From Lutraria lutraria (Eukaryota; Mollusca; Bivalvia; Venerida; Mactridae), in assembly GCA_964023205.1 (NCBI GenBank), contig OZ026845.1:506001-570000 (forward strand): DNA of 64,000 nucleotides, written 5' to 3'. Below, one piece after another: positions 25,724 to 37,700 of this stretch. A model generated the notes under the pieces. It was not told the DNA's origin. It ran no database searches and worked only from the letters and a program-made list of their open reading frames with translations. Numbering within the stretch: the first letter of the stretch is position 1; each line of letters opens with the position of its first letter. The position numbers were made by a program, and so were the translations under genes.

Positions 25724-28700
25724 ATGGGAGTTTTCAATACCACAAGTAGCACAATGGACATTGATGTCAATATGTTGGATTTGAAGCAACTATTCTTCAA
25801 CAATCTCGTATTGTTAGGATTTGATGCACAATCAATGGAAGTGGCAAATCACATTCCATTCAACAAGTAAGCTTTATTTATTCCTTAAGTGTTCATTGAT
25901 TATACTTAGTACATTATGTTTTACAGTCAAACTTGTGAACAAAGGTCACCCTTGGGAAAGATCATATGTAGCCTTTATGAACAGTTAGCCTTTATTTTGA
26001 TGTCATTTTGTAATCAATTATCAATTATTGTTTTTGAAAGAATGGCCTTTATTCACAGGATGGCCTTTATTCTGAGGTGGTCACTCAGGATTTTTTAGCT
26101 CACATGTCACAAAGTGACAAAGTGAGCTATTAGGATCACTCTACGTCCGGCGTCGTGCAGTGTGCGTCGTCAAACTTTATGTTGTGACCACACTAGGGGC
26201 CACATTTTTAGCTCAATTTTAGCAAAACTGGGTCAGAACATTAATATCAACAAAATCTCGGACGAGTTCGATATTGGGCCATTTTGGGTAAAAAACTAGG
26301 TCACCAGGGCCAAATAAGGGAAAACCTTGTGAACACTTTAGAAATCACTGTTTTGACTGGATCTTCATGAAACTTTGTCAGAATGTTTATTTTAATAATA
26401 TGTAGGTCAAGTTGGATAATGGGTCATTTCCGGTGAAAAACTAGGTCACTAGGGCAAATTGCTGGAAAACCTTGTGAACACTCTAGAAGTCACTGTTTTG
26501 ATTGGATGATCATGAAACCTTGTCAGAATGTTTGTCTTCATAATATCTTGGACGAGTTCGAACATGGGTCATCTTGGGTCAAAAACTAGGTCGCTAGGTC
26601 AAATCTTATGAAAAACCATGTTAACACTGTAGATTTCACAGTTATTATTGGATCTTCACCAAACTTTGTCAAATCGTTTGTTTTAATGATATAACGGTCA
26701 AGTATAAATATGGGTCTTCTGGGGTCAATAACTAGGTCACCAGGTCAAATCTTAGGAAAACTTTGTTAACACTGTAGATGTCACAGTTTTAATTGGATCT
26801 TCACCAAACCTTGTCAGAATGTTTGCCTCAATGATATGTGGGTCAAGGTTGAACATGGGTCAGCCGGGGTCAAAAACTGGGTCACCAGGTCAAATCTTAG
26901 GTAAAAATCTTGTAAAAGCTCTAAATGTCATGGTTTTAATTGGATCTTGGCCAAACCTTGTCAGATTGTTTGTCTTAATGATATTAAGGACTAGTTCAAA
27001 TATGGGTCAACTAGGGTCAAAAAACAGGTCACAAGGTCAAATCTTAGGAAAACCTTATTAACACTGTAGATGTCAAATTTTGATCGTATTTTCACCAAAG
27101 CTAGTCAGAATGTTTGTCTTAATGATATGTAAGACCATAGGTCGTCTGGGGTCAAAAACTAGGTCACGAGGTCAAATCTTAGGAAAACCTTGTCTATGCT
27201 GTAGTTTTCATGGTTTTGATTGGATCTTCACCAAATTTTGTCAGAATGTTTGTCTTATTTATATGTAGGACAAGTTCTAACATGGGTCATCTGGGGTCAA
27301 AAACTAGGTCACCGGTTCAAAACAATGTTTTAATGAGTGAACAGTGATTGTCATGTGAGCGATATAGTGCCATTTTGGTCCTCTTGTCTCGGTTTTTGGG
27401 AATATGACCCATACCCTTGGGATTGGGAATTTTCGTGGTGCTTTAATCGAAATTGGGAAAAATGTATAACTACAATTTTTGCAATGTTCAACTTATTCTA
27501 CTTATATATTCTACTAACAGTAGCAGAATAAGGTATTTACTACCAATAGTGATGTTAATGAACTTATAAAATTATTTTAAAAAAAAATAATTTTTTTTTG
27601 ATTGGAAATTTTTGTCTGTGAATTGGCAAAAAAGATACTATTTTCCATTGGGAATATGACCGAATTTCGGCTATAAAATCACCCCAAAAAAATCCCTGTC
27701 ACTAAGACAGGTTTTATTGTACATGTACTTAGGGTAAGCAGTTTGATTGTGAAAGGTTTATTTGAGACAAGTACTCACAACATACTCAACATGTGTTAAA
27801 GGGGCATGCCCTGGAACTGAAGCATCTCAAATAACAATCAAATTGGTATCATTGTAATGCCTAAATCAATTAATGAAAACCCTGTAAAATATTTACAAAA
27901 CATCCCACTAGTTTACTCAAAATACACATTTCAAGATTTACAAAACCTGCCGATTTCGGCCTCAGAAATTATTCGTCATTTTCACAACTCGACCCTTTCT
28001 GTATCTGTCAAAACCGAAAATATCGCGGAAAAAATGTCAACAAACTGAAATGGTAAGTATTTCTCATGTTATGTTCACTTGAAAGGCAGCATACATGCTC
28101 AGTTTAACTGTCAGACGTATCGGAAATATCATTGTCATCAATAAAAGGCTGCAAGCCTTTTATTCAAACCGACATACAAATACCGACGCGCGCGTTATAG
28201 GGTCATTTTTGAGCAGACATTCTTCTTCGACTTTTCGGTAATAATTGGTTTTACAAGTGACAAACCCATTTTTGGTGTACGAAAAGAAAGACACAGCAGT
28301 TCCTGGGCATGCCCCTTACATACTTAATCCAAAAGTTTACATGGTCTTTTAATGTCTTTATATTCCATGTATTCTTATTTATGTATTTCAAAATTTTCTT
28401 CAAGTTATTCTTGTATTCGAAGTTCAAACTCAAAATTGTATGTAAATATTATACATACTCATTACTTTTAGTATATGAACTTACAAGTTATAGAATATAT
28501 TAATTAATTTAATGTTATGTTTGTATTACAGAAGTATGTTTGAGCTTCCAAACAAACGTGGTGCAGAGATTGTGTTACATTACTTGTTCCAGAGACTGAA
28601 TGTTACAATGAGCAAAGAGGCTTTCAGGTACTAAATTATTAGCTTTAAGTCTTACAGTTTTCATTTTATGTCCCCGTATCAATAGATCAGGGGCATATTG

Positions 28701-31700
28701 TTTTTGGTCTGTCTGTTTGTACCAAACTTTAACTTTGCCTATAAAATCACAACGCTTGCACCTACGATCACCAAACTTCATATGTAGGCTCCTCATGATA
28801 ACTTCTACAGGACCTGTGCATTTTCAGGCCAGTAAGTCAAAGGTCAAGGTCCCGGAGTCATTTTGTTTTGAAAAATTCCTAAATTTCTTTTAAGGTACTA
28901 CTCCTACATTTCTCATGGGATTTTGACGAAACTTTCACATACTTGTTGTTACCAAGAACGCCAGCACTTTTATTCCGGGTTTTGTGATTTGATTTTTTAC
29001 AGAATTATGGCCCTTTGTTTATTTTTTGTGATTGTAATACAGAAATACCCTTGTTTGTTTTTCTTCTCAAGGGATTTTGATCAAATTTTCATGGATGTAC
29101 TGTTATCAAGTTACCCAGTGCATATATTGTCAAGGTTTTATGATTCGATAATTTTTGACGGAATTATGGCCCTTTGTTTATTTTGTGCATAATATATAGA
29201 GAAATACTCTTTTGTTTGCAACTTCTTCTATATTTATCAAGGGGTTTTGACCAAACTTTGATGGAACTATTTTCACCAAGTTCCCCAGCTCATAATTTGC
29301 AGGTTTTGTGATTCGATCATTTTTGGCAGATTTATGGCCCTTTGTTTATTTTTTGTCCAAAATTTCTTCTAAGATACTCTCCTACATTTCTCAAAGGAAT
29401 TTGATGAAACTTTCACAGACTTATTGTTGCCAAGAACCCCAGCATATAATTATATTCTGGGTTTTGTGATCAGATTATTTTTGGGGGATTTATTGCCCTT
29501 TGTTTGTCTGTAACAAACTTGGAATCAAAAGGCTTCCTCCTACAATCATCAGACTTCGTATGTTGGTTCGTCATGACAATCTCTACAGGACCTGTGCATT
29601 ATCCAGTCAAAGGTCACCCGAAGGGGGCATTGTGGCTTTAAAACCCCTCTTCTCTAACAAGGAAGTTCTCTCACTTAGTCACTACTCACTAACCTAAGCT
29701 TTAAGTATTGCTGATCAATGAAGTTTGACAAATGTACTATCTCACTATATTACATTCTCTTATGCATGTATTCATGTCTGATTTCATCTAGAGACTGTCT
29801 GCTAGTTGTACAAAATTTCTTTGTCTGCTGGCTGTGCTAGTCATGAAATAAAACTGTTTACAGTTATTCCCCTACCTAGTTTACTGATTGGCAGATATTT
29901 CTTAAGAATCTGTTATTGTTTTGGAAACATACTTTCATGGACTGGACAGAACTTGAAATGGATATATATATATCAGTTATTATTTTATTATTAATGCCCT
30001 GATGAGTCAGTGACGAAACCGGTCAGCAATTGAATTATATAATAATAATACCTATGGAATGTAAGTTATTTTTCATTATTAATTTGCTTGACTCGGATAT
30101 TTTTAACATTTTATATATCAGTTATATATATACAATCATTATTACAACTTATATATGACCATATAATAACATGTGACTATAATGTGATACTGTCATTATT
30201 TCAGAGATTGTTGGCCAATATTGGACAAGAAAAGGGAACAAAGTTTCAGAAAGACATGTTATAATTGGTTGTCAAATATTTCTCAGGTATTACTACATGT
30301 ACTAACTTACCAACAAGCTTGTACTTTAGTATAGTACTGTATGATATCCTACATGTACTAACTTACCAACAAGCTTGTACTTTAGTATAGTACTGTATGA
30401 TATCCTACATGTACTAACTTACCAACAAGCTTGTACTTTAGTATAGTACTGTATGATATCCTACATGTACTAACTTACCAACAAGCTTGTACTTTAGTAT
30501 AGTACTGTATGATATCCTACATGTACTAACTTACCAACAAGCTTGTACTTTAGTATAGTACTGTATGATATCCTACATGTACTAACTTACCAACAAGCTT
30601 GTTCTTTAGTATAGTACTGTATGATATCCTACATGTACTAACTTACCAACAAGCTTGTTCTTTAGTATAGTACTGTATGATATCCTACATGTACTAACTT
30701 ACCAACAAGCTTGTACTTTAGTATAGTACTGTATGATATCCTACATGTACTAACTTACCAACAAGCTTGTTCTTTAGTATAGTACTGTATGGTATCCTAC
30801 ATGTACTAACTTACCAACAAGCTTGTTCTTTAGTATAGTACTGTATGATATCCTACATGTACTAACTTACCAACAAGCTTGTTCTTTAGTATAGTACTGT
30901 ATGATATCCTACATGTACTAACTTACCAACAAGCTTGTACTTTAGTATAGTACTGTATGATATCCTACATGTACTCACTTACCAACAAGCTTGTACTTTA
31001 GTATAGTACTGTATGATATCCTACATGTACTAACTTACCAACAAGCTTGTTCTTTAGTATAGTACTGTATGATATCCTACATGTACTAACTTACCAACAA
31101 GCTTGTACCTTAGTATAGTACTGTATGATATCCTACATGTACTAACTTACCAACAAGCTTGTTCTTTAGTATAGTACTGTATGATATCCTACATGTACTA
31201 ACTTACCAACAAGCTTGTTCTTTAGTATAGTACTGTATGATATCCTACATGTACTAACTTACCAACAAGCTTGTACTTTAGTATAGTACTGTATGATATC
31301 CTACATGTACTAACTTACCAACAAGCTTGTTCTTTAGTATAGTACTGTATGGTATCCTACATGTACTAACTTACCAACAAGCTTGTACCTTAGTATAGTA
31401 CTGTATGATATCCTACATGTACTAACTTACCAACAAGCTTGTTCTTTAGTATAGTACTGTATGATATCCTACATGTACTAACTTACCAACAAGCTTGTTC
31501 TTTAGTATAGTACTGTATGGTATCCTACATGTACTAACTTACCAACAAGCTTGTACTTTAGTATTGTACTGTATGATATCCTACATGTACTAACTTACCA
31601 ACAAGCTTGTACTTTAGTATAGTACTGTATGATATCCTACATGTACTAACTTACCAACAAGCTTGTACTTTAGTATAGTACTGTATGATATCCTACATGT

Positions 31701-34700
31701 ACTAACTTACCAACAAGCTTGTACTTTAGTTTAGTACTGTATGATAATTAGAGAATATACTGTTGATTCATTCATAAGAAAAACTTTGCATTGAAAATTA
31801 GGACAACAAGTTTAGCTGAAGTAGAATACCCTAAGGTGATTAAATCCTGTTAAGTGGAACTTATTCTTTAAAGCAGTATGTCACTGATATTATTGTGTTA
31901 CTTTCATTGTCTTTCCTTGAAATACTGATTAACTTCTGTGTTCATCATAAAAAATATCATCATTGTGATATGACCTCATGTATAACATGGCCTTATGTAT
32001 AATTATTTAGAGTCAAAACTTAGTTTGTTAATGTATTATGTGTATATTATGATTTTGTTTGATATGTTTATAGGAGGAAGCAGACAGTCACTTACCAAGA
32101 ATTAATGCTTCCTTGTTTATGTCACCAGGGGGTGACAAGTTCTACCAGATGCTGTTTCATTTCTCTGGTTATGTTCTTCAAAAAGTGATGGAAACTGAAT
32201 TAGGTATGTAAAAACTAACAGGAATATTTATCAATAAACTTCTAAACAAAGACTTCAGATCATAAATATTTGTCATAGAACTAATTATTTTTACAGGCAT
32301 TGCTTATAAATCATTTGAACATTCTTACAATGTATGCTTTTGTAAATCTATGTTTTACAGGCTCCAAATTGACAGACAGGTTACGATATCCCACATTAAG
32401 TCAGGATAACTTACAGTTGGGCGATGTTATCCTGAAGACACTTGCTTGTTCATCTGTACGACATAGAACTAATTATTTCTCAGCTGCTCAGTTAAATCTG
32501 AAAGCCAACAGAACATGGAAAGATACTGCAGAGTATGTACAGTTGTTTGCTTTCATGTTTCTTGACCTTTAACCCTATATTGATTTTTAGCTCACCTGAT
32601 TCATCAGGTGAGCTTTTAGGATCGGTGAATGTCCGGCGTCTGGCGTCCGTCCACAATTAGTTTGTTTACACTCTAGCAACCGCAACTCTTTACGAATCTT
32701 GATTAAACTTGCTCACAATGTATATGGCCACAATGTTTCGGCTAAGTTCGATTATGGGCAAAATCTGATAATAACTTCTAGAGTTATGGGCCCTTGAATT
32801 ACAAAATTTGCTATATTTGGCTTGTTTACACTCTAGCGCCTTCATTTATTCACCAATCCTGATCATATTTTCAGTAAATGTGTATAACCAAAAGATCTTG
32901 GACAAGTTCGATTATGGGCAATATCGGACCGGAACTTCAAGAGTTATGGGCCCTTGACTTAGAAAATTTACTATATTTGAGTTTGTTTACACTCTAGCGC
33001 ATTCATTTATTCACCAATCCTAATCATATTTTCAGTAAATGTGTATAACCAAGAGATCTTGGACAAGTTTGATTATGGGCGGAATCGGACCAGAACTTCA
33101 AGAGTTATAGGCCCTTGACTTTGAAAATTTGCTATATTTTAGCTTGTTTACACTCTAGCACCTACATTTATTCACCGATCCTAATAATATTTTCAGTAAA
33201 TGAGTATAACCAAAAGATCTCGAACAAGTTCGATTATGGGCGGAATCGGACCACATCTTGAAGAGTTATGGGCCCTTGACTTAGCAAATTTGCTATATTT
33301 TAGCTTGTTTACACTCTAGCGCCTTCATTTATTCACCGATCCTAATCATATTTACAATGAATGTGTATGACCTTATGGTTCTGGACATGTCAAGTTATGG
33401 GTGGAATCGGACCACAACTTCAAGAGTTATGGACCCTTGGATTAGAAAATTTGCTACGTTTTAGCTTGTTTAACAGTATTATACCTTCATTGTTGGTTTT
33501 GATCTCAAAATCTACGTAAAAATGAGTTTTACGAGATGGAAACTATATTACCTGGTCATTGATTATTGGCCTTGGTTATCAGGTGAGCGATAAAGGGCCA
33601 ATGTGGCCCTCTTGTTTTAAGTTCTAGTTAAGCATATCCGTGTGCCCAGTTGTATGGCTAAGCCATTGGACTTCCTGACTGTTTATCAATAGATCATGGT
33701 GTGTTAGAGAGTAGACTAGCCATCTGTTGATAGTTTGATGAAGATCTTACTTCTAATGTCATTGTTTCTGATTTATCAATCACTTAAGAAGAAAGTTTCA
33801 GTTGTTTTATATCTGGGGTAGAATATTATTTCTTGTAATGTACAACCTACCAGTACTCTAAGCTGATAGTTTTATAGATATTCAGCTATGACTATTTTTG
33901 TTTGATACATCATCTGTTGAGATTATTTATCCTCCTTTTGTTAACAGTGAGTATGTGAAAGAGTACAGAAAATTGAATAAAGAAGTTCGTGAGTTGGATT
34001 TTAAATTTAGAGAAGAGGAACAAAGATCTATAGAAGCTGCAGTGGCCAGGGGAAGGTATGTTATAATGCTATATTGTTATAATGTTATCATGTTATAGTA
34101 TTGTCATGTTATCATGTTAAAGTGTAATAATGTTAGAACATTGACTGGTCACTCGGCCTATTATTACAGTTTTGGAATGTTAGTGGAAATCTTAGTTTGT
34201 TGTGTTTAGAAAAGAATGGTCATTTATGTCCAGTGTCACTTACTATTAGACAAAACAATAAGAAACTACTGAGAATACTTGAACAAGTGTTTCTCTTTGG
34301 AAAATTACTAGTATACTAATATTAGTTTTCTGTACTTCTGTCTTAAACACTCTGTTTAGTTTTCATAGTTTATGTTATGATGAATTGTGATATATGTTAA
34401 AATTTAATGATTTTACAGTCCAGTGAAGAGACGTAGTGGACAGAGTGATAGATTTGATCCAGAATTTGATCCTAGAACTATTAAAAGATCTCAGAGAATT
34501 CAACAAGTAAGTCATAGTATGTGAAAAAACAACAACTTTTGGCTTTATAACTGAATGGAAACTTTATTAATTGTTACAGCACAGAACCCTGTACATATGT
34601 CTGTCTTATACAAGAATGACCATCAGTTTATGACTGTTATTTCAACCCAACCAAGTAAAAAATAGACTTTATATATCGTTGGACATAATGATTCAGTTTT

Positions 34701-37700
34701 TAGCAACTGCAAACACCAGGTGGTACTAGTAATTACTTTTCAGTTATTCAATACATTTTTGAAAAATCTTTATTTTTGTAATTTTAGTTAATATTGTGTA
34801 ACAAAGTGTGTTTTGTCTGTAATTTTCATGCACTGATTGTTGTATATAACAGGTGAGGGAAATGTGGAAGCAAGTTGAAGATTTTGATCGTACCGGAGAA
34901 GCTGAACGTGAAGTTGTTGAATCGATTGTGCAGAAAACTGTCAATAAATACAAGTTAGATGCTTCTGATATAAGCGTGAAAGTTCCAGATATGTTACTTC
35001 GGGAATGTGGAGATGAGATTAGACGAGTGAGTTATTTTATGGTCATGAAGTTTATGTTTAAAATACTTATAGATTGATCTGTGTTGCTAGTTTTAGTAAA
35101 TTTGGACTTTGTGATCAAATATCAGGCAGCATAATTATTCAGAATGATGAATTCACATACAATATTTAGATAACTGAGGTTCTATGTGAATTATCGTACA
35201 ATATTTAATCCTATTTCCCGACTCTTGATCTGATTAGACTCGCAGTATAATGTTCTTTGTACTAATTTATATATAGATGTAATGACTAGTAATTTTCTTT
35301 GCCTGAATGTTTCAAACCAACCATCAGTTGCTTGTAGAAAAGAAAGTTCTGTATATGATGGTATATGATGGAATACTGAAAAGTGAAATACCTAGTTTAT
35401 TTTTTGCTATTCCTAAAGGGTGTTGCCTTGGAGAGGTATCGCTGTATTTTGTATTCATCTGTACATGAATGTAGACATCAGCCAATCAGTTTGATTTATT
35501 TTACAGAGAAATATTGACAACACTTACCAAGGAGGAAAGTTAAATCTAGTCAGTGTATTACAACTCTGGAGTCTGTGTCTGCATCTTTACCTTGAAAAAC
35601 TCAATCAAGGTTTGTTTTTTATCTTCCCCTGACTTCTTGAAATATTATTTTTATGGCCCCAGACTCCAATGGCGTGGGGGATATAGTGATTGCCTTGTCT
35701 GTCTGTCAGTCATAGGTCCAGTAAATTTGAAAAGGTCAGTGGTCCGATGGTCTAGTAAATTTTTCAGTGATAATTTTACCATGTTTCAGAACAAAAAATG
35801 AAACACTTTAATCACTCTCGAAAAATATGTTTGTGGCCAACTTGTATAAAATTTTGTGTGTACTCATTTTGGACCACTAAAAGTAGTAAAGTTTGTATTT
35901 TCACTGGACCGAATGTCCGGCGACCGAATGTCTGGTGCTTAAAAAAGTTTTTTGTGCAGACTGTACCAAAGGCATATATGTTTATTGAATGCAGCATCTA
36001 TTTTTTTACATAAATATCTATAGTCTAGCACTGATTGTTATAACTATATATTGGAAAGCCAAAGTAATTTTAGTTGAAGATGACTTTAACTGAACAGTTT
36101 AGGATACTTGCAAGTCTTATTTTTATTGAAACTTAGCTAGATATTATTATACTATTAGAACTTTGTAGAATTGGGCTTTTTGTTGGAAGTATTGAAACAC
36201 ATTTTTGTATTTTAGTTGGTTTACCCAAGTTTGAAGAGGAAGTGAAGAAATTAACTTCACAGGCACATTTACAACAAAATTACGCTCAAAATGCACAAAC
36301 ATTGAGGTAAGACACATCAGTAACTTCTGTCTGAAGATTTTTTATGTTCTAGCTTTCAACCATGGTAGACAAGTTTTATAGTAGCCACAGTTATTTTTCT
36401 AAAGAGAATACGGTAATAAGGATTTCCACATTGTATTATTTGGTTATCTTGTTGAAATAGAACATATGTTTTGTATATATTAGCAATAATAATTTAATCT
36501 GATGAGTATTTCATTGTTTTCTTCCAATTTTGTTTTATCTTAACATACCCTGATGAAGGCTAATTGTATAGCCGAAATGTTGGTAAAATAAATTAGATAA
36601 ACACATCTGTTGTTAGTTGTTCGTTCCATACACATCTTTATTGATTTCAATTTTTTATTTTGTTTGATTTTGAATTGTAATGAATAAGATTATAAGCTTT
36701 TGTTGTCACCCATCATGTAATTTACTGGTGGAAATTCAAGTATTTTTATTAGTTACTGTTTCTTGTTACTACAGGGATGACAATATTCCAGATATATCTG
36801 TTCTGAAAGAGCTATGAGTTCTGAGCAAAATAAAAGTTATTTGGTGAAAATATCTCAAGAATTGGCAAACTTACGGCCAATTTAATCTGCACTGAAGGAT
36901 TTTCTTTAATACAAACTTAGTTAAGTATGGAAACAATGTGGTTGAACGCCTCTTGTTTGGCAAAAATGGTTAGCCGCATATGATTTTCAGGATTTTTAAT
37001 TTGGCTCTGTTACTATTACTAGTTCTTTGTGGTATTTGTCATTATATATATATATTTTTATTTGTAGGCAACAAATGTCTGAACGTATCCCGATGTTGAA
37101 AGCATCCATTGAAAAGTTGAGTCAGAAATTGGATTCTACTTTATTTGTGGACAAATCTCCTGAATCCATTAGAACTACAGTAAGTGAACCAGTCTATTCT
37201 AATACACAGACTGTGTTACAAGATTTCACTCACAATAAATACATTAGGACGTTAGACATTGAACCAGTCTTTTTAAAGTCTGCTGAAGTTGAAGTGGACA
37301 AAGTTTTGTCTGAACAGAAGCAGTATTTTAATGACAAAAGTAAGAACCTGCCCAGAGAATTTGATGATAAGGTTAAATGTGACAGGAATGTACTTCATTC
37401 TATTAAGACTTCAAGTAAAAAGATACGATCTGAGTATGATGTGAAGGGTGTAAAATATCAAGCTGATGGTAAAATTGATAAAAAAAAGAATGATAAAATT
37501 GTTAAAAGGCAAATTACTGAGAAAAATAATAGGACCATTGGTATTGAACCTCAAAACTTAATTAAAAGTCAGAGCAAATCTATAAGTGTTCCTGATCAAG
37601 ACAAATATATGGTGAACGATGATAGACAGTATACTGGTAATATTTGTTTTGAATGTGGCCCAAAATGTGTTTGCAGTAAAACAGCTGTTGCTATGACAAC

